Below, one piece after another: positions 41,654 to 53,062 of a stretch of 64,000 nt of DNA. Made by a program: the position numbers and the translations under genes. Source of the stretch: Symbiodinium natans (taxonomy: Eukaryota; Sar; Dinophyceae; Suessiales; Symbiodiniaceae); NCBI GenBank assembly GCA_905221605.1, contig CAJNDS010000047.1, forward strand, positions 971,868 to 1,035,867, written 5' to 3'. Numbering within the stretch: the first letter of the stretch is position 1; each line of letters opens with the position of its first letter. The notes under the pieces are model-generated. The model ran no database searches. It saw only the letters and a program-made list of their open reading frames with translations, and had not been told where the DNA came from.

Positions 41654-44600
41654 GTGTATGTGTGCGTATGCACACATACATACATATATTTTTGTTTTAT
41701 TTTTCTATTCATGTATTTTGTATACTTTGTTTTGATTAGTATTAGCATTATTCCCTTTCTTGTTTGGCGGGGGGGGGGGGGGGGGGGCCTGTGGCGATGA
41801 TCTTCATCTATCGTGCTTATCAGTAACTGTATTTCTGTGCGCCTTGCCTTTATGTTCATGTTTCTCATTGGCTCACTGTGTTCAGAGCACCAGAGCAAGA
41901 CGTGGTCACACTTTTTTTGGGAGCCTCTTGAGGTCAAGGACTGGACCGCCAAAGTGGCCGTCCTGGAAGCCGAGGAGGCGGAGCTCTTGAAGAGCCTCGA
42001 GGTCCGCCAGGAGACCCAGCGCCAGAAGCGAGCTGCTGTGGTCAAGGAGGCCCCCCTGCCAAAAAACCCCGAAAAATGCCTTGCTATTGAAGGTTGAGAG
42101 TTGAGAGAAGCAGTGACATGTGAGACACGGCTGGGTGAAAGCGGAAGAAGGCTGCGAAACGGCTTTGCAAGGATGCTGACAAAACAGAAGCCCCAAAAAC
42201 ACCCGAAAGCCGGTAAGTGCCAGGAAACTTTGACAGTATAAGCCGAGTTCCTTTGTAAGCGACTGAAGGGGCGCCTCCTTCATGACACATGACCCTTTCG
42301 CGACGCTCTCAGCGTAATTCTGCCGGACCTCCGGCCAAGAGTGCGGTGGCAAAGCTTGGAATCTTGCTGTGATGTTAACAAAGATGAAGATGTTTTTGGC
42401 GCAGACGGCGGTTAGTTTCCGCATCCGAGCCCTTGCTTATCTTGGCGGAGTACAGTGACCTTACGTGGCGCACGCACGTAGGCGGTCGCAACGCTCCACA
42501 GTCTGAAAGTGGTGCGTATCATTGTAGAGGTGTGGGTATCTCTCGAGCAGTTGCCCGCAACCTGGGGATCGGAGCGGCGTCTCCGCAGCATTTCCATGGT
42601 CGTGGCGGGATGGTCGCTGCCTTGAAGGGTCAGGCTCCGTATATTGGAACCCTTTCAGTGGTCTGCGAGGCTGTGGGGGCCAGCTCATTTTCTCAAGCAG
42701 ATCACTAGGTTGATCCACATCCAGCTCGGTGGATCTGTGATCAAGTTCCATTTCTGTGAGTCTTGCCATCTTGCCCCTTAGCATACTCGGTGGTGACTGG
42801 GAGTTTGCTTGATCAGATGCCATGGTGCAAGCCGACGCACGCCTGCCACATGCCCATCCCCCATCTCCCGTTCTTTAAGACAAACCCTGAGAGCAAAGCC
42901 CCAAACATGGGCTTTGCTGGTCCCCTTGTCGCAGGTGCACATGATGTCTGGATGAGTAGACCAAAGCAATGACACTTAGGCGTGGTGTGCGGCTCGTTTG
43001 CCTTGGGCCACGGCCCGTGAATGCTGACGAACAGCTCGGTTCCTGCTGTGGCATGGAATTTTGGTGGAACAGCGAAACTGGCAAAGAAGAGGGACTGATA
43101 AGATAGACGGGGACGCCGGCGCTTTCAGCGTAGGCATGCACATAGACGTTGCTTCTGGCAAGGCAGAGCAAGCTGGCAGGGAGGTGGCTCCAGACTTGGC
43201 CCTAGATTCTTGGCCAGACTCGGGCGGGGGGGGGATCGGGGTCTTTGTGGATGTACCACATTGATCGGCGTCTCCCATGTTTCTATCTAGCAGCCTGCAC
43301 TTGGCAACAGAGAGAGGGAGCTTGGCTGCTTGCAAGATGGCCCAGGAAGACAAGAAGGTGTCAGAGTACGCGAAGTGGATGGAGAAAGGCGGACAGAATG
43401 TGCTGTGGATGTTTTGGTTCTCTTCGTATGCACGGGCGTGTGAGGTCGAGTGAGCGGTAAAGGAAGACACGTGATCCTGCAGGAGGGGAGGCAGCTGGCA
43501 CTGAGGGTGGGAGTGCGACCAGCTCGGAGCAGGCCTTTCTGCCAAAGGGGTTGCATTTGGTTGCACTGCCAAGCACTCGTAGATTCCACAAGAAATTCAG
43601 ACCCAGCAGGCATGCAGCGGCAAAGTCTGCATATCTCGGGCAACCGTCCCACGGAGGGACCTGCGCCAGATCAAGGTCAAGAGCTGCCGCCTCAGCACTA
43701 GCCCAATTCATGCAAAGGCCTGCTGCTCCTTGCTCCTGCTCCTGCTGCTGCTCCTTGCTCCTGCTGCTGCTCCTGCTCCTGCTCCTGCTCCTGCTGCTGC
43801 TGCTGCTGCTGTAGTAGTTTGAAGTTTGAAGTACTTTCCGATGTGGAAGATCGAGTTGCAACAAGTCTCCGGCAATCTGACCGAGAATGCAAGTGCAAGG
43901 TGGTGCCCTCATCGATTTCGTGGAGTTTGTCTTTGTGTCGGGCGAGCCCCTGGTGGTCGGCGAAGGGAACGGCGAAGAGCAGGAGCCCTTTGACCTGGAG
44001 CCTGGTGAGGCGGGGACCGGGTCGAGGTGTAGCAAAAACTGCCCTTATTCAGATCTTCTGTTTCGTTGAAGTGTTACTTCATGTTGCTTCTCTGCGGTGG
44101 GCAAAGCAGGTGCTGGCGGAGCTTCGTGGAGGCCAGGGTGGGCTTCTGGACCGGCTGCAGTTCGTCACCAACCGCGGCCGAGAGTCCAAAGCCTACGGCG
44201 GCAGCGGCGGCGACGACTTCAGCTTCAAGGTGTCGCCTCTGGGCCTTTGGCGTCGCCTTTTTAGGATCCCATGGGTCTTGAGCCCTTTTCACTGAACGTC
44301 TCATGGGCGTTTGTGGAAGGCCAGCGATGGCAAGATGATCGTTGGCCTCCGCCGTGCCGTCCCACATCTGCACTCATCTAGCTGTTGCACGTCCATTTAC
44401 CTGTAGTGGAAACCACGGAGAACCACGCCATGACCATGCACCCGAAATGAATCTTCCGGAAATCTGCCAGCCGGTTCCAGCCCAAGACTTCCAGAGCCGG
44501 TAGTCCGAGGTCGGCCTGGCCGGAAGGATCACCCACATCGAGGAGTGTCTGACCCGTCCCCTGACAGCGGCTGAAAAGGAACTGGACGAGGCTTCATCGC

Positions 44601-45931
44601 GGGTGCAGGCGCCTTTTTTTGGGGGGTGTAAAGACGAGTGCTCTTTGGAAGCAGCCAGGGCCGTATTAGGCAGTTGTGAAATGTTGTGAATCTGGGACAG
44701 GAGGCTGAGCGAGGCCTCTTGGCCAAGGCTGCGGAGATGAAGGACCTTGGGAGGGTTTTTTACATGTCTCCCTTGCTACACGATTCTCTGATATGTTCAA
44801 AAGGAACTGCGGCAGAAGATCGAGGCAGCCACGGGCGCCCATGCTGCCTACCAGAGCTTGAACGAGTGCGCCACGGGCCAGCTCGGCCAGTACAATTACA
44901 AGATCTGCCCCTTCGGTGAAGCCACGCAGGGTCACGTGCCACTGCTGCAACGAGGTAACTAGGCACCCAGCGAAACCCTCAGCTTCAGGAACATGTCAGG
45001 GTGACATTTTTTTGGTGTATGTTGCTTCCTCTCTTGGTTTGTATGTTCTTGTGTCATCATATGCTTAGGTGCGTCTTGGCAAGTGGAAGGGCTGGGCAAG
45101 CGACGCCCGGCACGTAGGCCTTTTCGAGAACGGCGAGCGATGCTTCTCGGGCATCGTGCGCTCGATCCGGGTGCACTTCGAATGCGGCCAGGCAGCAAAG
45201 GCTCAACTCGTAGGGGGTTTTGGTACTCGTCGTGGAAGGGCTGGATTTCGAAAACCAAGGTGGGGAGAAGCATGTCATTGAGACGGCCCCTTGGCTCCAG
45301 CTCGGCTCCTTTAACTAGCATTAGCTGGCATCAACTCCTTCGTTCTTCCGGTAGCACGCGCGTAGGCTTCAGCAACCGATGATGAACGGTCAGCTGGCTT
45401 TATGGTTCATGTGGTACACTATCAGAACTTTTACGGACGCTCAATGGCGATGTGGGAGGAATGTTGCTTTCAGGCGTTCGCAATTGAGGTACCGTCGCTT
45501 TCCAGGCAAGCTAGAACAAACAGTGCTGCATGCGGTCAGTTCATAGACTTTGGGGTGTGGCAATATCGGCCAAGTGTGATGTTTGGCTTCTTTTGGTTGA
45601 CCGCTGCTGGCTTTCGGTTGGTTGCGCTGGCCTTGTATTGCTTGATATATCTTGATATGGCTTGCTTTCTCTTCTTTTCCGGGAGTTCCCCGAACAAACT
45701 CACGCGCAAAGTGCCTGATGCCCTTCAATATGATCATTTCGGCACACTGATGTCGTCGGTGTTATCGCGTGGGATATGATGCATGCGTGTGGGAATTGTG
45801 GGTTCCAGGTGCGCGAGCCGAGCCAATGCGTGTACGAGGCGACCATGACGCACCCGGCAGCCTGCGATCCCAAAGAGTTCGAGGAGAGCAACCGTGTCCT
45901 CCAGCCCCATGAAGGGCATCTCGAGTTGTGA
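40490..45931 (+). CDS. PRKCSH: Glucosidase II beta subunit with an apparent internal jacalin-like domain
   Basis: Regulatory subunit of ER glucosidase II, which trims glucose from N-glycans during glycoprotein folding. N-terminal LDL-receptor-like Cys modules: AAAVNDDFCDCEDT (about 40538-40588), FYCPNAAGTPRY (about 40825-40860), GDGVCDCCDGSDEW (41220-41264). Coiled coil: RKARMEQRRAEMERGIQRRQ (about 41470-41590) and VAVLEAEEAELLKSLEVRQ (41930-42050). VSEYAKWMEK lies at about 43350. A jacalin-like region follows at 43900-44362. Then a short coil (AAEKELDEASSRVQ, 44558) and the MRH mannose-6-phosphate receptor-homology lectin domain: YNYKICPFGEATQ (44889), VRLGKWKGWASDARHVGLF (45069), GERCFSGIVRSIRVHFECG, and REPSQCVYEATMTHPAACDP (45812). 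TGA at 45929. The final HDEL-type ER signal is not seen (the end is EGHLEL). No signal-peptide exon was found, so the 5' end is incomplete. The partner catalytic alpha subunit is not in this window. Confidence 0.8.
41595..41665. repeat. (CA)n then (TA)n microsatellite in a PRKCSH intron
   Basis: ACACAC run followed by TATATA run directly after the coiled-coil exon, with a poly-G tract at 41768-41788 further into the same intron. Confidence 0.85.
43724..43815. repeat. CTG/CTCCTG trinucleotide repeat in a PRKCSH intron
   Basis: Mixed CTGCTG and CTCCTG units over about 90 bp, just upstream of the first jacalin-like exon. On the complementary strand it reads as a poly-Q/E open frame, which I consider artefactual. 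Confidence 0.85.
43900..44362 (+). other. Jacalin-like lectin region within the glucosidase II beta gene
   Basis: Three exons join in phase. 43900-44009 reads GGALIDFVEFVFVSGEPLVV and ends EPFDLEPGE at a GC donor. 44110-44229 reads GGLLDRLQFVTNRGRESKAY, then GGSGGDDFSFK. 44320 onward reads ASDGKMIVGLRRAV. The order (F-D-L-x-x-G-E, then L-x-F-x-T-N-x-G-R, then YGG-x-GG, then IVGL) matches the jacalin beta-prism fold. Jacalin domains bind sugars in known members; binding here is an inference. The exons lie between two blocks that clearly belong to glucosidase II beta, all on one strand. Confidence 0.6.
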
Positions 45932-46193
45932 TATCCATCTTGCGGAACCTTTTGCAAAGCCCGAGTTTCCTCAGCCAAAGTAGGCGCACATCAAAAATGT
46001 CCCTGCTGAGCGTCTCACCGACCAGCCCATCTGCACCATGTAGATCCGAGCGCTTCTTGCAAGAATGCAAAGCATGCAGCACCATGCAGCTCGGCGTCAT
46101 GAAGTTAATGATGTGGTGTTCCGATTAATGTTGGACCTTCTTTAATAGTACAGTCGAGGACCCTGAATAAAAAAAAGACCCCAAACAGTCAGG
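45932..46193. other. Gap after PRKCSH
   Basis: About 260 bp with no recognised feature; T-rich and A-rich patches near 46165-46180 precede the tandem repeat. Confidence 0.35.
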
Positions 46194-46862
46194 CCTGGAA
46201 AGGTCGAGGCTTCAGGCTTCGAGTAGCCCTTCTTCTCGAGAAAGCTTCTGCCTTCCTGAAAACCGAAGGACTGAGCCCCGGGCCCCGGGAGACTTGCATT
46301 ATAGCGGGCCCCCAGACAAAGGTATTATATAAAGTATGTCCGGAGGCCTCCGTAAGGTACCCCCTTTCCGGATATGATTCGCCTATATGATCATACAGTT
46401 TGAAGTAAGTTTGAAGTAAGGAATTTATAAAGAAAAGGCGCCCTGACACAAGAAAATTTTCGGAGATCCTGGAAAGGTCGAGGCTTCAGGCTTCAAGTAC
46501 CCCCTCTTCTCGAGAAAGCTTATGCCTTCCTGAAACCCGAAGGACTGAGCCCCGGGCCCCGGGAGACTTGCATTATAGCGGGCCCCCAGACAAAGGTATT
46601 ATATAAAGTATGTCCGGAGGCCTCCGTAAGGTACCCCCTTTCCGGATATGACTCGCCTATGGAATCATATAGTCTTAAGAAAGGATTTTATTAAGAAAGG
46701 CACCCTGAAAAAAGAAGATTTCGGAGATCCTGGAAAGGTCGAGGCTTCAGGCTTCAAGTACCTCCCCTTTTCGAGACAGCTTATGCCTTCCTGAAACCCT
46801 CAAAAACCATGAAAAAAAACAGCCACGGCCCGAAAACTTTTCATTATAGTGTACCCCCAACA
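46194..46862. repeat. Tandem repeat, unit about 261-274 bp, two and a half copies
   Basis: CCTGGAAAGGTCGAGGCTTC recurs at 46194, 46468 and 46729. The first two units are nearly identical (shared CCCCGGGCCCCGGGAGACTT, ATTATATAAAGTATGTCCGG, GGTACCCCCTTTCCGGATAT); the third diverges after about 60 bp and then decays. It is unrelated in sequence to the 112-bp satellite and has no long open frame. Confidence 0.9.
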
Positions 46863-47341
46863 CAAGGGCCAAGATCCTGAATAGCCGCAATACGTTTCGC
46901 AATAGCATCCCCCTAGAATATTGCGGGTGCAACATTAGTACTCCCCGCAAAAAAACAGAAAAAAAACTTGGTAACGGAATAATAGTAGGGCCCCTGAATC
47001 AATATTGCTGTTGGGGCCAAGTACTCTCTGCGCGCTTCCATAAGCAGCGACAGCGCAACGCACAACCCAAGCAACTAGAAGAGTTCGTTCTATGCCCCCT
47101 CCCCATGCCCAGCATATACCAACAACCCAACCACCCTATAGGAAGGAAGTGTTATTGCCCAACATGCCACAGCGTTCGGGGCTTTGATGCAGACTTGAGC
47201 TCACTTGCGCGGGGCAGCCGCATGGCACTGAAGCCCGCGCTGAAGATCGGCTCGTGGCAGCCGCATCCCAGCTGAACAAGTCCGAGGGCTTCGGATGGAA
47301 ATGCGTTTTTTGGCTGGTGGCGCAAGCTGCAACGCGGGTAG
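46863..47341. other. Gap between the 270-bp repeat and the coiled-coil gene
   Basis: A/C-rich sequence with no supported exon. An ATG at 47222 opens a short reading (ALKPALKIGSWQPHPS) that could be a 5' exon of the next gene. Confidence 0.3.
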
Positions 47342-48289
47342 ATGATGCCCGAGAGGCCTGGCAGGTGGAGCAATGCCTCCCTGCCTTCCTCGCTAGGGCA
47401 GTGGCAAAGCTTATCCACTTTGAACGATGGCTTTGCTTGCAGTCCATACGGACAAAGCACTGGAGCACGAACCCGTGCTGCCCCGGTGGTGTTTCCCGCA
47501 CCGAGCCTCGCATCGATTGCAACACCCTCAGCTCCCACGACTTCTGCGGCCTCGCCGCAAACAGTGCCTAGCGCCCCAAGCATCCCAAGCGCCAGCTGGA
47601 CCCACTCCGCATCCTCAGATCTCGGCTCCAAAAAAGCCTCCAGCAGGCTCTCCCGGGGCTGGGGCCTCGGCCAGTTTGAAGCTCCAAGCATGCTTCGCCA
47701 GAGCGCCACAACCAGGCCGGAGAACCTCACCGAGCGCAACAAAGATAGCGCGAAGAGCCGAAGAGCGTCAGTGCAAAGATTTTGGTGCAACTGTATATCA
47801 GCCCATAGATTCTGTTTTTGTGCCTGCAGTGTATGTTGGCAAGAAGCAGGCCAGCTGCGCAGACGCCTGCCTCTCTGCCGTCTTTGCCACCTCCGCGTAT
47901 GCCTCCGGCTTGCGTCGAGGCCTGAGACAGACTGGGAGCCTGAGTCTGCAGTACTTCGTGTGTTGCACTCAGCACCTTCAGTACCTTCCACCACCTCTCA
48001 GGACTTGGAAATCAGTCCGGAGACCAGGGGGTCCGAGCCGTACATGCGACGAGTGCACGAGATCTGCCAGCAGCTTCTGGAGCTCATGCAAGCACACGGC
48101 AGATTGCTGCATCACGAGGAAATATCCCAGCTAGCTGCACTGCAGAACCGGCAGAAACTCCTCCTCGAAGAAGTAGAGAGCCACTTGAAGCAGCTCCAAA
48201 TACCTGAACGACATGACCCACCACCTGCACTATGCTCTGCTCTTGAGGCTGGAAGGACGACGAATGTGGACAAAACTCACAATCTGTGA
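47342..48289 (+). CDS. Possible Ser/Ala-rich coiled-coil protein
   Basis: Not recognised. The frame from ATG 47342 is open to TGA at 48287. It reads as Ser/Ala/Pro-rich in the first half (APSIPSASWTHSASSDLGSK) and as coiled coil in the last third (EICQQLLELMQAHGRLLHHE, then LQNRQKLLLEEVESHLKQLQ). The middle (about 47790-47960) is Cys/Arg-rich and implausible in this frame, so an intron probably lies there. A competing open frame on the - strand (47152-47994) is long but has no homology I can see, and every other gene here is on the + strand. Confidence 0.4.
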   Translation: MMPERPGRWSNASLPSSLGQWQSLSTLNDGFACSPYGQSTGARTRAAPVVFPAPSLASIATPSAPTTSAASPQTVPSAPSIPSASWTHSASSDLGSKKASSRLSRGWGLGQFEAPSMLRQSATTRPENLTERNKDSAKSRRASVQRFWCNCISAHRFCFCACSVCWQEAGQLRRRLPLCRLCHLRVCLRLASRPETDWEPESAVLRVLHSAPSVPSTTSQDLEISPETRGSEPYMRRVHEICQQLLELMQAHGRLLHHEEISQLAALQNRQKLLLEEVESHLKQLQIPERHDPPPALCSALEAGRTTNVDKTHNL

Positions 48290-48458
48290 ATTGTTTTTTC
48301 TCTCTCTCTCTCTCTCTTGTTGTTTTTTCTTTTTTTTTCTTTTTTGTGAGTGTGTGTGCATCTTCGAGTCGCGCGGCAGGGTCATGGTTGCTTGGCAGGG
48401 TCAGTTGTTATGGTCGCTTTGTATCGAGGCGAAAGTTGGTTTGGGCGGGCCCACGGCC

Positions 48459-49790
48459 ATGGCCGACGTCAGCTTCGCTGAGCCGCAGGCGCAGTGGGCG
48501 CAGTGGCGATCGCAGCAGCCATGGGCTCCCAGCCATTCGGCCAGCCATCCCAGCCATCCCAGCCATCCCAGCCCGCTCCGGGTGCTGGTGCTGGGCTCGA
48601 GCCTTCTCGGCCGCGAGATCTTTCGTGAACTTGCGGATGGAGGGTGGGAGGTTCAGGGATTGTGTGAGAGGCCCGCGGGCGGTGCACGTGCACCTCGCCT
48701 TGGGCCACTGTGGGCTTTCGTTGACTTGGCAAGCGCCGGCGCGACCGAGCTGCAGAGCCAACTCCAGCGCATCCAACCTCAGGCGATTGTCAACTGCCAC
48801 ACCTCTGCGGCCCTCCTCGACCTCGAGGCACTGGAGTCGGAGTCACCCGAGAACGATGCCCGGTCCCGGGACTGTTTGGCCTTTGCAGCTACCTTGGCGT
48901 CAGCTTGCGAGGCCTGGCGCATCTTCCTTGTACACGTGAGTTCCAATGCAGTCTTCGGGGGTGGGGCAGCCTCAGCCGGACATCCATCTCCGTCTCCGTC
49001 CGCGTCTTACACCGTGGACGCGGAGCCGCGCCCCTGCACACCACTTGGATGGCGCAGCCTGGCAGCCGAGCAGGAGGTGTTGAGCCGCTGCGCGACCCAT
49101 GCTGCGGTGCTGCGTGTGCCGCTGCTCTACGGCCCCGTGCAGTCCCTCGAAGAGTGTGCGACCCGTGCCTCTCCCAAGCTGTCAAGTCGATCTTGCCCGC
49201 AGGGCCCACTGCGCTTTACTGACTGAGAGCTTGCTGTAGGGAACTTAAACTTTCAAGTAGAATACATACATACACACATACATACATACATACATAATAC
49301 ATATATATATATATATGGTTGATGTCCGGGTGTGCCGAACCAAGTCTGGCACCAAGGCCTGCTGCAAGACCTGAGACGGGGCCACTGTGAGTTCGACGAT
49401 TGGCAGCGCTGCCATCCAACTCGGGCGGAGGAGGTCGCTTTCGTTGTCGCCAGTGTGCTGCAGTGCATGGTGTGGGGGCCATGGCAACAGCGGCCGCGGG
49501 GCATTTACCACTGGCAGGGCAGCGACCCTCTAACAGAACTTGAATTGGCCAAGCTGGTGGCCGAAGTTTCAGGGATGGCGGTCTCTGTGAAGCCTTCCCC
49601 AAGCAAGTTACGGGACAACTGTACATCATGCTCCCTTGACTGCTCCAGGACTGCTCGCACGATTGCTGTGCCCAGGACACTCCCAGTCCTGCATGGATTA
49701 AGGATGTGCCTGCAGACCTCGCAGGCATCGCGTAGCCCCAGCTCCAGCGATCCAGCTGGCCTGACCCGGCGGACCGAGCAACATGTCTAG
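48459..49790 (+). CDS. MAT2B: MAT2B-like protein (RmlD/SDR-type Rossmann fold)
   Basis: Extended short-chain dehydrogenase-like protein resembling the regulatory beta subunit of methionine adenosyltransferase (S-adenosylmethionine synthesis). Exon 1 from ATG 48459 has a short leader with SHPSHPSHPS repeats, then the nucleotide-binding start RVLVLGSSLLGREIFRELAD (GxSxLG variant of GxxGxxG), QPQAIVNCHTSAALLDLEAL, HVSSNAVFGGG and AVLRVPLLYGPVQSLEECAT. The catalytic YxxxK of true dehydrogenases is not evident (PLGWRSLAAEQEVL at its place), as expected for a non-catalytic subunit. Exon 2 begins near 49350 after CCAAG and reads DDWQRCHPTRAEEVAFVVAS, IYHWQGSDPLTELELAKLVA; the final stop is at 49788. 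The intron holds a TACA/TATA microsatellite; its donor near 49170 is uncertain. The 3' end may be cut by one more intron near 49620. Confidence 0.7.
49255..49318. repeat. (CATA)n/(TA)n microsatellite in the MAT2B-like intron
   Basis: ACATACATACATA followed by ATATATATAT, ending about 30 bp before the start of exon 2. Confidence 0.85.
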
Positions 49791-50640
49791 CGAGGGGCAA
49801 AAGGCAGAGTGACGCAGTGAGCAACCGGACTCGTGAGAACAGCATCGCGTCTCGTGACGCTCCGTGCCAGCACTTGCCGCATCTTGCCGCCGTCGCAGCA
49901 GTCACGTAGGTGGATATACATGTGTGCACATTTTGCCGCCAACTTCGGACAGGACAACAGCCGAGGTGCATAGCTCGGAGCCGGCGCCGAGGTTTACAGC
50001 GAAATGACAAAAAGAAAACTCCCAAGCAAGATCAAGTAGTTGTAGGCACGATGCAGCAGCGAGGGCAGAGCCATGGAAAGGTTTCCTGAGTCTGCAGACT
50101 CGCCGTAAGCGCGGGATGTTTTCCTCCGGCAGGGGCCTCACCAACTCTGAGGGTGAGACAATGTGAGACACCATGACATGAGATGCTCAGAGGGCATGTA
50201 AAGTGATCAAGTCTCTGCTCCCTAGAAGCTGTCTAATTAAGCTGTCTCTCACTTTAGTCTTAGGTATTCCCCCTTTTCCATTAGGTCCTGAATTGTGCTG
50301 CGACTTAGAATCGACTTATGTCGGGCAAAGGCCCTGGGTGGCAAACTTTATGAGTCTAAGCTCTTAAAACATCGGGTGTTGACTGCGAGAGTGAGCGTCG
50401 AAATGGAGATGTTGCGTGGCAAGGCCACAATATAAGCTTGATGTGCGAATATTGAAGTGGGTGTTTGGCACAGTGCAACAAGCCCTACCACCCTCAAAGA
50501 AAGTGGCAAAAAAAGAAGATGTGGGGTGAGCTGGCAACCCCAAACCCTGTATGCCATCGAGCACTGACTCATCGAATGACCTGCTGCCCCGCACATGTGA
50601 GTTTGCCATCTCTCACTCTCTCTTTCTCTTTTTCCCCTTC
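49791..50640. other. Spacer between the MAT2B-like gene and the next gene
   Basis: No exon, RNA gene or repeat family is recognised. A pyrimidine tract (TCTCACTCTCTCTTTCTC) near 50609-50635 immediately precedes the first exon of the next gene and may be its acceptor tract. Confidence 0.35.
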
Positions 50641-53044
50641 CCGTTTGAAGGCAACAGGAGCCTGGAAGCCAGCTATGCCAGCGCGGGGTCCGTGAGAACG
50701 GAGCCGCCTGTCACCAGCTCCATGCGGAGCCAGGGCCCTGCCATGTCCGGCCACCTGCGCAGCTTGTCAGGAGAGCGGTTGCGCCTCACTTTTCTGCGTA
50801 TTGCTGCAGATCTGAAGTGACCCTTCACATGGTAATTACAACATTCAACAACAGTAACAAGGCAAGAACATGGTGAGTGAAGGACTGCCATCAGAGGGGG
50901 AGGAAAGCCCCGAAGCCATGGCTCACTGGCAGACCATGGTGCGGGGCATTTGGAGCAATTTGGGGCCTCGCAGCGACTTGTTTTGGTGCCCCTACGTAAA
51001 AAGCACCGATGGCCAGGTGGACAGCGGCTGGATAACGGATCACGTGCAGGCCCCCCCGCCGCGCTTGTGCTCTGAGAGGGGACCCGGTGGACTCCAGCTC
51101 CGAAAACACATTCACGGTGACCTTAAGGATGCATGTGAGTCCATGATTGAAACTGCTTCATATCCGGTCACATACGTGCTTGTGTTTGTGCGTGTGCGTG
51201 TGTGCTCTGCAGGTCTGCATAAGCAAGCTGCTGGACTTGTCCGGGCCTATGCAATGAGACCGGAGCACGATTTTGGGGGGGCATGCAAAGCTCGGCCCAC
51301 AAGTAGCTGCCAAAGCACACCGAGGAGGACCCGATGTGCAGGAATCCTTGCCTTATACCTTATATTGCCTTACATGTCTGCAATGAGTCAGGCCACGGGA
51401 GTTCCGCAACGGCCGGCCCTTGCGGTACACTTTGCTGGCCTCGGATGAGGAAAGGGTGCTGGCCAAGCTGGAGGGGCCCTGGGCTCAGAAGGGTTCAGGA
51501 TCCACTTCTTGGATTCCTGTTCGGAGCGCCAAAGATCCATGTCCCATGATGGAAAGACGAGAGCAGTACGAGAGCTATATAGGGCTTAGGGAGGTTATGG
51601 GACGTCATGCCATCGGAGTTGCATGCTGAGGCTTGGAGGTAGGGCACCCGCCCAGGAGAAGAAGGACGCCAGACTGCTTTAGGATGTTTTTTGCGCCTGT
51701 CTACTGGCATTCAGCTGAAGGAGACCTTCAGCCTCTCGGAGGAGGAGGGAAGGTTGAGCCTCTCCACCCGCTGGCCACTCAGAGGATTTGCGGCGTGGGG
51801 GTTTGCGAGGCGTCCTCTTTGGCCCAGTCCTCTTCGAAGTCAGGCAGCGTTGGGATCCTGATCGAGCTGCAGTACGAGGATGGCCGCCGAATTGCCCGGT
51901 GCTCCCTCAGCAGGACTTCGGGATGAATCGAAAAAGTCTGCACTTTGGGGGGCCTCGTTCCAGGAAACCGGTCGCATCTTGTTCTATCGGATTCTTTGGA
52001 CACTGGCTGTCTCAAAGCTCCCGGACGGAAGCCAAAAGGATGTAATCGCATTTAAGAGCAGCTGACCTCAACAACACTGGCGCAACTGAATAGCGCATAC
52101 CCGGAGCCCTTTTTGTTACCATTTACGAGCCACAGCAAGTGCAAGTTTCATCACGCCGAGCCACATGAAGTACGCGACGTTCAATCGAAGGGAGCTGGGT
52201 TCTCTAAGAATGCTCTCTAAGAGGGAGCCCCTTCAGCTTGTGTCTTGTTGCCCTCGTGCTGCAGGATGGACCCACGGTCCGCCAAGAAGAACACTTACAG
52301 CTGCTGGGAGCATGAAAACAGTGAGACACCAACTTGTGGCGCTGGGAGCTCAACAACTGTGTGTTTAAGTCCCCCTCGGCACGCGAAGAGCTGCGAAAGA
52401 GCCTTCTGAGTTTGTGTAGATGCGCGTCTCCGAGGTCGAGCTGACAATTTTCGAAGGGGCTCAGGCAGGTCAGAGAATAGCTGAGTCTTCGGAGACAGGG
52501 CGTCGTACCTGTGGATACAGGAGCTGGACAAGACGTCCCTCCCAGAGCCAACGAGGCCCAACCAGACCGCTGCCAGTTCGCCCCGAGGTCCAGGGCTTCA
52601 GCAGTGCAAAAAAGGCATATGCAACATATGCCTTCTCAGCTTCATTGTCAGAGGGTTCTAGCTCGGCATCGCTCAGCAGACTTAACATCCTTCGATATTG
52701 CCAAAATGCAAAGGCCCTCCGGCAGACTTTCCGCCGGGAGCCGGGCAGGCCAGACCCAGAGCCGGGAGCCTCAGAGGGTTTCAGAGGTCTTTCTGTGAGA
52801 AGCGCATATGTGTATCAGTGCCTCGCGCCAGAGGCACCTGGACCACAGAGGGCCGCAAGCCTAAGTGAGTCCTTTTTTGGCAAGGTTCTCTCTCTTGACA
52901 CTCTCGTCTTTCGCGGTTGACCAGTATCGAGGACCCAGCATTCGACGTCTCCTTCGGCCGGCAGCCAACTTCGCCATCATTTTGCACTTGCAAATTGAAT
53001 TGTCTTCCGAGTCTTCCGAGTCTTCCGAGTCTTCCTCGGTGTAA
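50641..53044 (+). CDS. Unrecognised multi-exon protein with a Ser/Glu-repeat C-terminus
   Basis: Not recognised. Candidate exons: 50650-50770 (RSLEASYASAGSVRTEPPVT), 50870-51135 (PEAMAHWQTMVRGIWSNLGP, then DLFWCPYVKSTDGQVDSGW), 51390-51540 (EFRNGRPLRYTLLASDEERV), 51840-51910 (GILIELQYEDGRRIARCSLS), 52420-52915 (long exon, EVELTIFEGAQAGQRIAESS ... SLSRLNILRYCQNAKAL), and a last exon from 52923 (after GACCAG) reading YRGPSIRRLLRPAANFAIIL and ending in repeated SSE units and SSSV with TAA at 53042. The last exon is the best supported because of its clear acceptor and low-complexity acidic tail, seen elsewhere as a terminal tail. Whether all exons belong to one gene is not certain. No catalytic motif is visible. 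Confidence 0.4.
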
Positions 53045-53062
53045 TTCTGAGACCCACCACCG

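Noticed and set aside
43551-43898. Poly-Leu (+) and poly-Gln/Glu (-) reading frames
   Set aside because: Products of the CTG/CTCCTG repeat within an intron of the glucosidase II beta gene.
47152-47994. 280-codon - strand ORF opposite the possible coiled-coil gene
   Set aside because: Composition is explained by GC-rich sequence and the frame opposite a Ser/Ala-rich reading; no domain is visible and the strand disagrees with all neighbours. It is not fully excluded.
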